64,000 nt of DNA from Uliginosibacterium aquaticum (GCF_012972705.2 NZ_JABCSC020000001.1:1054001-1118000), one strand, 5' to 3'; positions 41,322 through 50,704 are shown, counted from the first letter of the stretch. Numbers and translations: made by a program. Notes: generated from the sequence alone by a model not told the origin.

Positions 41322-42623
41322 TCAGCGACCGTGGCGTTTGCGGTAAGCATCGAGAAAGCGGGCGATCCTGCTCATGACCTCAGTGAGATCGTCCGAGTTC
41401 GGCAGGAAGACCACGCGGATGCGGTCCGGCGTCGCCCAGTTGAAGCCGGTGCCCTGCACCATCAGTACGCGCTCGGCTTCGAGCATTTCGAGCACAAATT
41501 GCTGGTCGTCCACGATCGGATAGAGCTTCGGATCGAAGCGCGGGAACATGTACAGCGCGCCCTTGGGCTTGACGACGCTGACGCCGGGCATCGAACTCAG
41601 TGCCTCGTAAGCGATGTCGCGCTGACGGGTGAGTCGTCCGGTGGGTTTGACCAGATCATTGATCGACTGATAGCCGCCCAGTGCAGTCTGGATGCCGAAC
41701 TGAGCCGGCACATTAGCGCACAGGCGCATCGTTGCCAGGATGTTGAGGCCTTCGATGTAATCGCTGGCATTGCGCTTGTCGCCGGAGACGACCATCCAGC
41801 CGGCGCGGTAACCGCAGGCGCGGTAGTTCTTGGAGAGGCCATTGAAAGTGAGGAACAGCACATCATCGGCCAGTGAGGCCATCGAGGTGTGCGTCACGCC
41901 GTCATAGAGCACCTTGTCGTAGATCTCGTCGGAGCAGACGATCAGGTTGTGCTGACGGGCGAGTTCAATGATTTCGCGCAGCACATCGTCCGGATACACG
42001 GCGCCGGTCGGGTTGTTCGGGTTGATGACGACGATGGCTTTGGTGCGCTTGGTGATCTTGGCCTTGATGTCGTCAATGGCCGGCAGCCAGCCGTTATCCG
42101 GATCGCACAGGTAATGGCGGGCCTTGCCACCGGACAGATTCACCGCTGCGGTCCATAGCGGGTAATCCGGTGCCGGCACCAGCACTTCGTCGTCGTTGTT
42201 CAACAGGGCCTGCATGGCCATCACGATCAGTTCGGAGGCGCCATTGCCGATGTAGATGTCGTCGACATGCACATTGGCAATCTTCTTCTCCTGCGTGTAA
42301 TGCATGATCGCCTTGCGTGCCGGGAAGATCCCCTTGGAGTCGACATAGCCCGCCGCATTGCCCATGTTGCGGATCATGTCCTGGGTGATTTCCTCGGGCG
42401 CTTCGAAGCCGAAAGCCGCCGGATTGCCGGTGTTCAGCTTGATGATGCGATGGCCTTCTTCCTCCATCTGGCGCGCGCGCTCCAGTACCGGGCCACGGAT
42501 TTCATAACAGACGTTGGCGAGCTTGTCGGACTTGGCGATCGAGCGGGCCACGGCACGGGCGGCGGCTTCCGAAGCCCCAGGGGTTTCGTTGGTCGCGACG
42601 TGCAGGGTGTGGCCGTGTTTCAT
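41322..42623 (-). CDS. alaA: PLP-dependent alanine/glutamate aminotransferase, AlaA-like
   Basis: 433 residues, class I fold. LANVCYEIRGPVLERARQMEEEGHRIIKLNTGNPAAFGF is the AlaA (YfbQ) hallmark; PLP Lys near 265 in LSKNYRACGYRAGW; NPNNPTGAVY. About 30 N-terminal residues precede the family core. It makes alanine from pyruvate and glutamate. In proteobacteria it is typically upstream of hom-thrC, as here. Confidence 0.93.
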   Translation of the reverse strand: MKHGHTLHVATNETPGASEAAARAVARSIAKSDKLANVCYEIRGPVLERARQMEEEGHRIIKLNTGNPAAFGFEAPEEITQDMIRNMGNAAGYVDSKGIFPARKAIMHYTQEKKIANVHVDDIYIGNGASELIVMAMQALLNNDDEVLVPAPDYPLWTAAVNLSGGKARHYLCDPDNGWLPAIDDIKAKITKRTKAIVVINPNNPTGAVYPDDVLREIIELARQHNLIVCSDEIYDKVLYDGVTHTSMASLADDVLFLTFNGLSKNYRACGYRAGWMVVSGDKRNASDYIEGLNILATMRLCANVPAQFGIQTALGGYQSINDLVKPTGRLTRQRDIAYEALSSMPGVSVVKPKGALYMFPRFDPKLYPIVDDQQFVLEMLEAERVLMVQGTGFNWATPDRIRVVFLPNSDDLTEVMSRIARFLDAYRKRHGR

Positions 42624-42748
42624 GATCGGAGCTCCGGTAGGCGGGGCAACTGCCCCTTGAACCCTCTATGATAGCGAATCCCTGCCAATCCCCGAAGGGG
42701 CGCGGCCCGCCGGAATGGCCCGGTATTCCTGCCGATACACTTGTTTCC

Positions 42749-43126
42749 ATGAAGCTCAATCGCGAAGCCGCCAGCGGCATCCTTCTTGTCGACGCCCACG
42801 ACCCTCAATCCATTACCGTGCGGGGCGTGGCCTGGTCGCACAGTCTGTTGATCACGCCCGATGGGGTGCAGGCCTGGGCTGTTGCCGGTTTTGCTGCGCT
42901 GGATGCCGCGAGCCTGGCTGCTGCCTGTGCGCTGCAGCCCGCTGTGCTGTTGATCGGCACTGGAGTGCGTCAGCGCTTCCCCGCGCCGGCCGTGTTGCGC
43001 CCGTTGATTGAGGCGCGTATCGGCTTTGAAATCATGGATACCGGGGCGGCCTGTCGCACCTACAACCTGCTCGCCAGCGAGGGGCGGCGAGTGGCCGCAG
43101 CCTTGATTCTGGAAGTCGCTGCCTGA
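42749..43126 (+). CDS. Mth938-like domain protein
   Basis: 125 residues from ATG at 42749; the earlier ATG at 42668 would run through the divergent alaA promoter. Mth938/NDUFAF3-like fold, with LLIGTGVRQRFPAPAVLRPLIEARIGFEIMDTGAACRTYNLLASEGRRVAAALI typical of the C-terminal half (described here as the GTG.RQRFP and DT.AA.RTYN.L..EGR..AA motifs). Function not established in bacteria. Confidence 0.85.
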   Translation: MKLNREAASGILLVDAHDPQSITVRGVAWSHSLLITPDGVQAWAVAGFAALDAASLAAACALQPAVLLIGTGVRQRFPAPAVLRPLIEARIGFEIMDTGAACRTYNLLASEGRRVAAALILEVAA

Positions 43127-43235
43127 GTAATCAAGGGCTTGCGAAGCCGGCTGGCCGGGCTGTTGCGAGGGGCTGGAAATGCCGATACGCTGCACCTGAA
43201 TGCTCGATTTCCTCATAAGCGGAGCACATAAAAAC

Positions 43236-43688
43236 ATGAGTCTGTCAGCCCCCGACATCAGCCTGCCGGCAACCGGTGGAGCCCCCGTTTCGCTGGCCGC
43301 CCTGGCCGGACAGAAAATCGTTGTGTACTTCTACCCCAAGGACAACACGCCCGGCTGCACCACCGAAGGTATCGACTTTGCGCGCCAGCATGCCGAGTTC
43401 GCAGCTGCGGGAGCGGTGGTGTTCGGTGTTTCGCGCGACAGCGTGAAGTCCCACGATGGCTTCAAGTGCAAGTTCGAGTTCCCGTTCGAGTTGCTCTCGG
43501 ATGCAGACGAAAAGCTCTGCGAAGCCTTCGGCGTGATCAAGATGAAGAATATGTATGGCAAGCAGGTGCGCGGTATCGAGCGCAGCACCTTCGTATTCGA
43601 CGCGGCAGGCCAACTGGCGCGTGAATGGCGTGGCGTGAAGGTGGATGGCCACGTGCAGGAAGTTCTGGAGTTCGTTCGCTCTCTTTAA
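43236..43688 (+). CDS. Peroxiredoxin, BCP/PrxQ type
   Basis: 150 residues from ATG at 43236 (MSLSAPDISLPATGG). Peroxidatic Cys in YPKDNTPGCTTEGIDF; the usual resolving Cys five residues later is replaced (Ile), though Cys occurs later in FKCKFEFPF and EKLCEAF. Catalytic Thr and Arg (RGIERSTFVFD) are present. Thiol-dependent reduction of peroxides in the cytoplasm. Followed by the PhoH-family gene, as in other betaproteobacteria. Confidence 0.92.
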   Translation: MSLSAPDISLPATGGAPVSLAALAGQKIVVYFYPKDNTPGCTTEGIDFARQHAEFAAAGAVVFGVSRDSVKSHDGFKCKFEFPFELLSDADEKLCEAFGVIKMKNMYGKQVRGIERSTFVFDAAGQLAREWRGVKVDGHVQEVLEFVRSL

Positions 43689-43745
43689 ACGTTATTAGGC
43701 GGCTTGCCGCCTGCTGGACCCTTCCTTCGACTCTCGAAAGCAGAC

Positions 43746-45167
43746 ATGGCCACCCGTAAAAAAGCAGTTACGCCGCCACCCACCAAGCTGTTTGTTCTCG
43801 ACACCAACGTGCTGATGCACGATCCGACCAGTCTCTACCGCTTCGAGGAGCACGATGTTTTCGTGCCGATGATGACCCTCGAGGAACTGGACAATAACAA
43901 GAAGGGCATGTCCGAAGTCTCGCGCAACGCGCGCCAGGCCAGCCGGACCATGGATGAGGTGGTCACGACCTGTGAGCATCACATCGAGCAGGGCATCCCG
44001 TTACAGGAGCCCTCGCGGGGCCAGGCTTCCGGGCGCCTTTACCTGCAGACCGAGGCGATTGACTCCACGCTGCCCGCCTCGGTGCCGACTGCCAAGGCGG
44101 ATAACCAGATTCTCGCCGTGGTCATGTACCTCACCGAGAAGCGCAAGGATCGCCATGTGATCCTGGTGTCGAAAGACATCAACATGCGCATCAAGGCCCG
44201 TGCGCTGGGGCTGGAGGCGCAGGATTACTTCAACGACAAGGTGCTGGAGGATACGGATCTCCTCTACACCGGGATGCGCGAGTTGCCGCCGGATTTCTGG
44301 GAAACTCACGGTAAGGACATGTCTTCCTGGAAGGAAGCCGGGCGGACCTATTACAAGATCCGTGGCCCACTCTGCGCTGAGCTGGTCATCAACGAACTGG
44401 TTTTTCAGGAAGGCGAAAAGCCGTTGTACGCCATCGTGAAGCAGAAGGATGGCCCGGTCGTGGTGCTGGAGTCGCTGATTGACTTCACCCACCAGAAAAA
44501 CAACGTCTGGGGCATCGTAGCGCGCAACCGTGAGCAGAACTTCGCCTTGAACCTGCTGATGAACCCGGAGGTCGATTTTGTTTCGTTGCTCGGCCAGGCC
44601 GGCACCGGCAAGACCCTGCTGACACTCGCGTCAGCCCTGACTCAGGTGCTTGAAACCAAGCGCTACGCCGAAATCATCATGACCCGGGTGACCGTGCCGG
44701 TCGGTGAAGATATCGGCTTCCTGCCCGGTACAGAGGAAGAGAAGATGGCGCCGTGGATGGGGGCGTTGGAAGATAACCTCGAAGTGCTTAACGGCAGCCC
44801 GGATGATGGTGGTTATGGTGGTGAGTGGGGGCGGCAAACCACGCGCGACCTGATTCGTACCCGGATCAAGGTGAAGTCGCTCAACTTCATGCGCGGGCGC
44901 ACCTTCCTGAACAAATTTTTGATCATCGATGAGGCGCAGAACCTGACCTCAAAGCAGATGAAGACCCTGATCACGCGTGCGGGCCCTGGTACCAAGGTTG
45001 TCTGCCTGGGCAATATTGCGCAGATCGACACACCCTACCTGACCGAAGGTAGTTCAGGCCTGACCTACGTGGTCGATCGTTTCAAGGGCTGGGAACACAG
45101 CGGTCACATTACCTTGCAGCGTGGCGAGCGCTCGCGTTTGGCCGATTACGCGGCTGAAACCCTCTGA
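43746..45167 (+). CDS. PIN-domain and PhoH-family ATPase (PhoH2-like)
   Basis: 473 residues from ATG at 43746 (MATRKKAVTPP). N-terminal PIN nuclease domain (KLFVLDTNVLMHDP with the first acidic residue; VSKDINMRIKARALG) and C-terminal PhoH ATPase (Walker A GQAGTGKT, Walker B FLIIDEAQNLT). PhoH2-type proteins are RNA helicase/RNases. The start is chosen because earlier in-frame residues overlap the region after the peroxiredoxin stop. Confidence 0.92.
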   Translation: MATRKKAVTPPPTKLFVLDTNVLMHDPTSLYRFEEHDVFVPMMTLEELDNNKKGMSEVSRNARQASRTMDEVVTTCEHHIEQGIPLQEPSRGQASGRLYLQTEAIDSTLPASVPTAKADNQILAVVMYLTEKRKDRHVILVSKDINMRIKARALGLEAQDYFNDKVLEDTDLLYTGMRELPPDFWETHGKDMSSWKEAGRTYYKIRGPLCAELVINELVFQEGEKPLYAIVKQKDGPVVVLESLIDFTHQKNNVWGIVARNREQNFALNLLMNPEVDFVSLLGQAGTGKTLLTLASALTQVLETKRYAEIIMTRVTVPVGEDIGFLPGTEEEKMAPWMGALEDNLEVLNGSPDDGGYGGEWGRQTTRDLIRTRIKVKSLNFMRGRTFLNKFLIIDEAQNLTSKQMKTLITRAGPGTKVVCLGNIAQIDTPYLTEGSSGLTYVVDRFKGWEHSGHITLQRGERSRLADYAAETL

Positions 45168-45181
45168 AACCGGCGTATGCG

Positions 45182-45222
45182 GGCCGCCGCTTTGTTTTTG
45201 AGCAAAGCGGCGGCCTTGTTTT
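45182..45222 (+). terminator. Terminator after the PhoH-family gene
   Basis: GGCCGCCGCTTTG and CAAAGCGGCGGCC, a perfect 13-bp stem with an 8-base loop, followed by TTGTTTT. Confidence 0.92.
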
Positions 45223-45297
45223 ACGGCGCGGATTTCCCTGTCAGCGGAAATCCGTCACGGTTTACAGTCTCTTTCTGCTGAGGTTATAGTCCGGTCC

Positions 45298-45837
45298 ATG
45301 CGAAACCTGCCCAAACGTCTTGTCGTGTTGTCCCTGCTGCTGGTCACTGCCGTGGCCAGTGCACAGGAGGCCGCGCCTGCTGCCCAGGGCGAGCAAGGTG
45401 CTGTCGGCAGCCTGATCGACAAGGGTTTCGGTTATCTGGGCATCAAATATCGCTTGGGAGGCACTGGTCCCGAAGTGGGTGGTTTTGATTGCAGCGGCTT
45501 GGTGCGCAAGGTGTTTGGTGATGCGCTGGGCCTCAATCTGCCCCGGACGGCGGCTGAAATGGCCCGCATTGGCGACAAGGTTGGCGCTCAGGATCTCAAA
45601 CCGGGCGATCTGGTGTTTTTCAACACCATGCGCCGCGCGTTTTCGCACGTCGGCATCTACGTGGGGGATAACAAGTTCCTCCACTCTCCGTCGAAAGGTG
45701 GCGTGGTGCGCGTCGAGGAGATCGACAGCAGTTACTGGATGAAGCGCTTCAATGGTGCGCGCCGTCTGGTGCCTGAAGCCCAGGCCGCTCCGTTGGCCCC
45801 GCCGCCCTTGCTGGCAGCTCCGCCTCTGGAGCGTTGA
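45298..45837 (+). CDS. NlpC/P60 cell-wall hydrolase
   Basis: 179 residues. Signal peptide (MRNLPKRLVVLSLLLVTAVASA-QE), then the NlpC/P60 domain: catalytic Cys in GGFDCSGLVRKVF, His in FSHVGIYVGDN and a third polar residue near FLHSPSKGG. A Pro/Ala-rich C-terminal tail. Such enzymes cut peptide stems of peptidoglycan in the periplasm. Confidence 0.92.
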   Translation: MRNLPKRLVVLSLLLVTAVASAQEAAPAAQGEQGAVGSLIDKGFGYLGIKYRLGGTGPEVGGFDCSGLVRKVFGDALGLNLPRTAAEMARIGDKVGAQDLKPGDLVFFNTMRRAFSHVGIYVGDNKFLHSPSKGGVVRVEEIDSSYWMKRFNGARRLVPEAQAAPLAPPPLLAAPPLER

Positions 45838-45856
45838 TTCCTACCCCGTTCTGTAT

Positions 45857-45889
45857 AAAGGCCATCCTTGCGATGGCCTTTGTGTTTTT
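45857..45889. terminator. Bidirectional terminator
   Basis: AAAGGCCATC and GATGGCCTTT, loop CTTGC, followed by GTGTTTTT on plus; TATACAG follows on minus. Between the convergent NlpC/P60 and ExeA-like genes; it abuts the stop of the latter. Confidence 0.8.
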
Positions 45890-47322
45890 CAGCGCAGGGA
45901 CTTGAAGGGGCGGACGAAAGCTCCACCGGCACGGATCCAGCCCGGCAGTTTGGCGAGACCGTTCTGGGCAGCAGTGGCATCAGGATAGCTGCCGTAGATC
46001 ACCCCGATGGTCTGGCGTGGGTCGTTCTTGACGACGTAGAGGCGTAGTTCGCTCACGTCGATGGCTTTGGCTGCGGCCGGAATGAAGTTCTCCAGCGTGG
46101 AGGCATTGGAGGCCGGGATCGAGCGCAGCTGGATGAACCACTGTTTGTCACTGATCTGTTGCATGTCGGCACGTGAGGCCTGCAGGCGCTCGCGGGCGAG
46201 CACACCAAGCTGTTCCGGAATCGGGGCGAAGCGTTCTGTGTCAGTGTTTGAGGCGCTGTTTGACGGAGTATTCGTGATGAGCGCCACCGCTGGGTTGGAA
46301 CGGGCGGTGAGTGCTGCAGTGGCAGTCTTGGCCGGCGGGCTTGTCGTGCTGGCTGCGCTGCTGTCTGTAGATTGCGTGCTTGCCGGTGTCGAGGCGCTTG
46401 CTTCTGGTGTAGTGGTCGGGCTGCCTGGCACGCGTTGCTGCCACAGGTAGCCGGCGCCTGCCAAGGCGATCAGCAGCAGGGCTGCCAGGCCGATCTGGCT
46501 AATGCGTTGCCAAGGAATGGGGGCATGGTAGTCCGCGTCGCGCAAGGCGGCTTCGGCGTGGCGTTGGTTCAGGGTGTGGGTGTTGTCGGCGAAGGCCGCC
46601 AGCAGGGTTTTGTCGGCGAGAATGTTGATGCGCCGGGTGAGGCCTCGCGAGGCATGCACGATCAGGTTAAGCACCTTGTCGCCGAAAAGCTCGGGGCCGC
46701 GGTAGCCCGCGGCACGCAGGCGGAAATCGAGGTAGTCACGGGTTTGCTGCCGATCCAGTGGCTGCAGGCGAAAACTCTGGGTGATGCGTTCGCGCAGAGA
46801 GCGCATGGGTCGTTCGGCCAGGATCGCATCCAGTTCGGGCTGGCCGAAGAGCACGATCTGCAGCAGCTTGCGCGTGCTGGTTTCGAGGTTCGAGAGCAGG
46901 CGGACCTGGTCCAGGGATTCGCGCGGCATGGCGTGCGCTTCGTCGATGATGGCGAGTACGCGCCGGCCTTCGGCATATAGCGTGATCAGACGACGCTCGA
47001 TCTGGCGCAGCAGGCTGTGGCCTTCTTGCGCTTCGACCTGCAGTTCGTGCGCCACAGTGGCGATCAGTTCGCTCGGGCTGAGGCTAGGGTTGGCGATGTA
47101 GATCACCAGCGTGTCGGTGGGCAGGCGGTCGATCAGCATGCGACACAGCATGGTCTTGCCGGTACCGACTTCTCCGCTCACGCGGATGATGCCTTCATCA
47201 TTGCTGACTGCGAATAGCAGCGCTTCGAGTAGCGGTCCCCGCTGAGCGCCGGTGTAGAAGTGTTCGGTTTGCGGTGTGATCCGGAACGGGGGGTGACTGA
47301 GTCCGAAATGTTCGCGATACAT
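45889..47322 (-). CDS. ExeA/GspA-like ATPase with C-terminal SPOR domain
   Basis: 477 residues. MYREHFGLSHPPFRITPQTEHFY is the ExeA/GspA start; Walker A GEVGTGKT, Walker B RRVLAIIDEAHAMP; a membrane helix at ~280-298 (IGLAALLLIALAGAGYLW), then a Thr/Ser/Ala-rich linker and a SPOR domain (~395-477, WFIQLRSIPASN...GVIYGSYPDATAAQNGLAKL) that binds denuded peptidoglycan. It probably helps assemble a trans-envelope machine. Five bases after the sigma-54 activator gene. Confidence 0.88.
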   Translation of the reverse strand: MYREHFGLSHPPFRITPQTEHFYTGAQRGPLLEALLFAVSNDEGIIRVSGEVGTGKTMLCRMLIDRLPTDTLVIYIANPSLSPSELIATVAHELQVEAQEGHSLLRQIERRLITLYAEGRRVLAIIDEAHAMPRESLDQVRLLSNLETSTRKLLQIVLFGQPELDAILAERPMRSLRERITQSFRLQPLDRQQTRDYLDFRLRAAGYRGPELFGDKVLNLIVHASRGLTRRINILADKTLLAAFADNTHTLNQRHAEAALRDADYHAPIPWQRISQIGLAALLLIALAGAGYLWQQRVPGSPTTTPEASASTPASTQSTDSSAASTTSPPAKTATAALTARSNPAVALITNTPSNSASNTDTERFAPIPEQLGVLARERLQASRADMQQISDKQWFIQLRSIPASNASTLENFIPAAAKAIDVSELRLYVVKNDPRQTIGVIYGSYPDATAAQNGLAKLPGWIRAGGAFVRPFKSLR

Positions 47323-47327
47323 GGCGG

Positions 47328-48803
47328 CTATCCCTGGCTGGAGGATTCGTTGGCCGGCGCTTGGCTGGCGTAGCGCGCGAGGGTGTCGATGCGGCTGTAG
47401 AGGGTTGAGCGATTCAGGCCCAGCAGGCGTGCGGCCTGGCTCATGTTGCCGTGGGCCAGTTGCAGGGCGGCGGCAATCCAGTCGCTTTCCACGCGGCGTA
47501 GCTCTTCATCGAGAGATACGCTGCCACAAGCCTGCAGGCGGGCGAGCAGGGCAGCCTGCTCGGCTGGGGCTGCCATGACGGCTGGTGAGGGGCTGGCTGG
47601 TTGGCTGTCGGGGTCGGATTCGAACTCGGCTTCTAATTGGGCTGCGCTGATTGCGAGGCCGGCATGGCGGCTGAGTAGGCGCGCGACGATGTTGCGCAGC
47701 TCGCGTACATTGCCAGGGAAGTCGTAGCCAAGCCAGGCCGTGCGGGCGCTAGGCGTCAGCGAGCATGGCGGCACTTGCAGCTGGTGAGCGTAATCGTGCA
47801 CATAGTGCTCAAAGAGCGCTAGGCGATCTTCGCCGAGACTGCGTAAGGGCGGCATTACCAGGCGCAGAACGGAGAGCCGGTGGTAAAGATCCGCCCGGAA
47901 GCGGCCGGCACGTACCTCGCCACGCAGATCGCGATTGGTGGCGGCAATGATCCGGGCGCCGGTATGGCGGCGCTGGGTTTCGCCAAGACGCTGGTATTCG
48001 CCGGACTCAAGCACGCGTAAAAGCTTGGGTTGCAAGTCCAGCGGTAGCTCGCCGATTTCGTCAAGAAACAGTGTGCCTTCACGCGCCTCCTCGAAGCAGC
48101 CTGCTTGAGCACCGACTGCACCGGTAAAGGCGCCACGTGCATGGCCGAACAGGGTGGCTTCGATCAGGCCAGGAGAGATGGCGGCGCAGTTCAGGGCCAC
48201 GAAGGGTTTGTCGTGGTGGCGAGCCAGTTCGTGCAGGGCCCTTGCGGCGATTTCCTTGCCGGTGCCTGATTCGCCTTCGATCAAGACTGGAAATGGCGTG
48301 GTGGCGCTGCGTTGCAGCTCTGCGCGCACAATCTGCAACGCGGGGTGGGTGCCGCGAATGCGCTGCAGGGCCAGCGGTTGCTGGCGCTCAGCCTCTTCTT
48401 GTCGGCGTAGCTGCAAAGCGCGTTGCAAGGCTTGACGCAACTGGTCCGGGCTGGCGGGTTTTGCTATGAACTCGAGGGCGCCGAGGGCGCGGGCATGACG
48501 AGCGTGAGCCTCTTCGTCCTGTCCCGAGAGCACAATGATTTTGCACAGGGGGTCGCTGGCTAGAAGTTCGCCGATCAGTGCGAGGCCCTCGTCTGCGCGG
48601 TGCGGGTGCGGGGGGAGTCCCAGATCAAGTAGAGCCAGCGCCGGAGGCTTGCCGGCGGCAAGGATTTGCCGTCGCGCGTCGCTGCGGCTTTCGGCAATGC
48701 ACAGATCGAAATCGGTGGCCAGAATGTAAGCGAGCGAGCTGCGAATCAGCGGATCGTCATCAACGAGCAGCAGGCTTGGGCGCGGAGCAGTGGCTGCAGG
48801 CAT
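47328..48803 (-). CDS. Sigma-54-dependent response regulator
   Basis: 491 residues from ATG at 48803 ([20 protein letters not shown]); upstream ATGs extend through the intergenic operator region. Receiver domain (Asp in ALLDLGLPP), AAA+ domain with Walker A GESGTGKE, sigma-54 contact loop GAFTGA and Walker [12 protein letters not shown], and a Fis-type HTH near the C-terminus ([21 protein letters not shown]). It resembles the PrsR/PEP-CTERM-box regulators. Its partner kinase is not in the window. Cotranscribed with the ExeA-like ATPase gene. Confidence 0.9.
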   Translation of the reverse strand: MPAATAPRPSLLLVDDDPLIRSSLAYILATDFDLCIAESRSDARRQILAAGKPPALALLDLGLPPHPHRADEGLALIGELLASDPLCKIIVLSGQDEEAHARHARALGALEFIAKPASPDQLRQALQRALQLRRQEEAERQQPLALQRIRGTHPALQIVRAELQRSATTPFPVLIEGESGTGKEIAARALHELARHHDKPFVALNCAAISPGLIEATLFGHARGAFTGAVGAQAGCFEEAREGTLFLDEIGELPLDLQPKLLRVLESGEYQRLGETQRRHTGARIIAATNRDLRGEVRAGRFRADLYHRLSVLRLVMPPLRSLGEDRLALFEHYVHDYAHQLQVPPCSLTPSARTAWLGYDFPGNVRELRNIVARLLSRHAGLAISAAQLEAEFESDPDSQPASPSPAVMAAPAEQAALLARLQACGSVSLDEELRRVESDWIAAALQLAHGNMSQAARLLGLNRSTLYSRIDTLARYASQAPANESSSQG

Positions 48804-48947
48804 GCAGTGGCGGCAATCTGGATGGTGAACAGGGTTGTGTCCAGTGTAGCGTATTCGATCGCCCTGACCGGCGGCGAGCTTGAGGGTGGATGCTCTGAGG
48901 CCTGTCACCCTTGAGCCCGCATTGGTGAGCTTTTGCAGATTTTGACT

Positions 48948-48971
48948 TACATACATGCACGGATGTATGTA
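48948..48971. promoter_or_regulatory. AcrR/TtgR-type operator palindrome
   Basis: TACATACAT, 6-base spacer GCACGG, ATGTATGTA: a perfect 9-bp inverted repeat whose arms are identical to the E. coli acrAB operator bound by the TetR-family repressor AcrR. It overlaps TTGACT (48942-48947), a good -35 element. Lies between the sigma-54 activator and mlaF. Confidence 0.65.
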
Positions 48972-49046
48972 TATTAAGTCCTCGTTTTCATATCGCGAGA
49001 AAGCGGATTCCTAGTCATGGGTGTGCGCTGCCGCGCAAACGTGACG

Positions 49047-49055
49047 TGCTAAAAT
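49047..49055 (+). promoter_or_regulatory. Extended -10 promoter element for mlaF
   Basis: TG-C-TAAAAT, an extended -10. Transcription would start near 49061-49063, inside the longest possible mlaF ORF, which favours the TTG start at 49094. Confidence 0.5.
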
Positions 49056-49093
49056 CCGCTTCCCCCGCTGAGCCCCCGACAGCAGCCGATACT

Positions 49094-49915
49094 TTGAACA
49101 CACAGAGCAAAACTCCTTCTTTGGTTGAAGTGCGCGATCTGCGCTTTGGATATGGCGACCGTGACGTGCTGCAAGGCGTGAATCTGGTCGTGCCGCGTGG
49201 CAAGGTGGTGGCCATCATGGGCGGATCCGGCTGTGGCAAGACCACACTGATGCGTCTGATCGGTGGGCAGCTCAAACCGCGTGGAGGTGAGCTCAAGGTG
49301 TGTGGTCAGAGCGTGCCGGCGCTGGATCGAGAGGGGCTGTACGCCTTGCGCCGACGCATGAGCATGCTGTTCCAGTTCGGCGCCTTGTTCACCGACATGT
49401 CGGTGTTCGACAACGTGGCTTTTCCGATGCGCGAGCATACGGCTTTGTCCGAGCCGATTGTTCGTGATCTGGTTCTGATGAAGTTGCATGCGGTCGGTCT
49501 GCGTGGCGCAGCACAGTTGTTGCCCAGTGAACTTTCCGGTGGTATGGCCCGGCGCGTGGCGCTGGCGCGGGCCATTGCACTGGACCCAGAGCTGATGATG
49601 TACGACGAGCCTTTCGCCGGGCTGGATCCGATTTCGCTGGGCGTGATCGGTCAGCTGATCCGCAAGCTCAATGATGCGCTGGGGGCGAGTTCGATTGTGG
49701 TGACCCACGATGTGCATGAGTCCCTGCAGATCGTCGATTACATCTACTTCCTGTCTGAAGGCAAGGTTGTGGCTGAAGGGACGCCGGATGAAATCCGCGC
49801 CTCTACCGATCCCTGGGTGCATCAGTTCGTGTGGGGTGAGGCGGATGGTCCGGTGCCCTTCCAGGTGGCGGCCGAGCCCTATGAAACTGCCTTGCTGGGG
49901 GTGAGCCGTGCTTGA
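49094..49915 (+). CDS. mlaF: Phospholipid transport ATPase MlaF
   Basis: 273 residues from TTG at 49094; GTG at 49046 is the longest alternative but overlaps a promoter element. Walker A GGSGCGKT, signature ELSGGMARR, Walker B LMMYDEPFAGLDP, H-loop VTHDVHES; RRRMSMLFQFGALFTDMSVFDNVAFPMREHT is highly specific to MlaF. Drives the MlaFEDB complex moving phospholipids between membranes. Overlaps mlaE by 8 bp. Confidence 0.93.
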   Translation: MNTQSKTPSLVEVRDLRFGYGDRDVLQGVNLVVPRGKVVAIMGGSGCGKTTLMRLIGGQLKPRGGELKVCGQSVPALDREGLYALRRRMSMLFQFGALFTDMSVFDNVAFPMREHTALSEPIVRDLVLMKLHAVGLRGAAQLLPSELSGGMARRVALARAIALDPELMMYDEPFAGLDPISLGVIGQLIRKLNDALGASSIVVTHDVHESLQIVDYIYFLSEGKVVAEGTPDEIRASTDPWVHQFVWGEADGPVPFQVAAEPYETALLGVSRA

Positions 49916-50699
49916 GTCTGTGTTGTCTGTATTGCAGGGCATTGGTGCGCGCACCACGGCCGCTGTGTGGCACCTGGGTTTCGCCACTCGATTTTTCGTA
50001 GCAGTCTTGCTGGCTTCCGGAACGAGTTTCAGGCGTATCCATCTGACTCTGCGCGAGGTTTATTTTTCCGGCGTGCTGTCGCTGGTGATCATCATGGTGT
50101 CCGGCCTTTTCGTCGGCATGGTGCTGGGTTTGCAGGGGTATGACACATTGGCGCGCTACGGCTCTGAAGAGGCGCTGGGTGTGCTGGTGGCCTTGTCATT
50201 GGTACGCGAATTGGGGCCGGTGGTTGCAGGCCTGTTGTTTGCCAGTCGTGCCGGCTCGGCGATTACGGCCGAAATTGGTCTGATGAAAGCCACCGAGCAG
50301 CTCGACGCGATGGACATGATGGCGGTGAACCCGATTGCGCGCGTGGTGGCTCCCCGGTTCTGGGGCGGCGTGATATCGATGCCTTTGCTGGCTGCACTGT
50401 TCTCGGCAATGGGAGTGCTGGGCGGCTACATTGTGGGAGTCGTGCTGATCGGCACGGATACCGGCAGTTTCTGGGGCCAAATGCAGGCCTCGGTTGATTT
50501 CAAGCGTGACATCCTGAACGGCGTGGTGAAAAGCGTGGTGTTCGGGGTGGCGGTGTCCTGGGTGGCAGTGTTCGAGGGCTATGACTCGGATGCCACGGCA
50601 GAGGGCGTTTCGCGCGCAACCACGCGTACCGTGGTGACCTCCTCGCTGGCCATTCTCGGGCTGGATTTCATTTTGACCTCTCTCATGTTCAGGGGCTGA
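49908..50699 (+). CDS. mlaE: Phospholipid transport permease MlaE
   Basis: 263 residues, GTG start overlapping mlaF. Five or six hydrophobic segments, family motif RELGPVVAGLLFASRAGSAITAEIGLMKATEQLDAM-type (written here in parts: RELGPV, AGSAITAEIG, EQLDAM). Inner-membrane permease dimer of the Mla system. Confidence 0.95.
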   Translation: MLESVLSVLQGIGARTTAAVWHLGFATRFFVAVLLASGTSFRRIHLTLREVYFSGVLSLVIIMVSGLFVGMVLGLQGYDTLARYGSEEALGVLVALSLVRELGPVVAGLLFASRAGSAITAEIGLMKATEQLDAMDMMAVNPIARVVAPRFWGGVISMPLLAALFSAMGVLGGYIVGVVLIGTDTGSFWGQMQASVDFKRDILNGVVKSVVFGVAVSWVAVFEGYDSDATAEGVSRATTRTVVTSSLAILGLDFILTSLMFRG

Positions 50700-50704
50700 C
50701 GGAT

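Noticed and set aside
43697-43712. AGGCGG/CCGCCT hairpin after the peroxiredoxin gene as a terminator
   Set aside because: Only six pairs and no T-run follows.
49046-49093. GTG at 49046 as the mlaF start
   Set aside because: An extended -10 element (49047-49055) covers it and it has no ribosome site; TTG at 49094 fits family length better, though this start is also not well supported.
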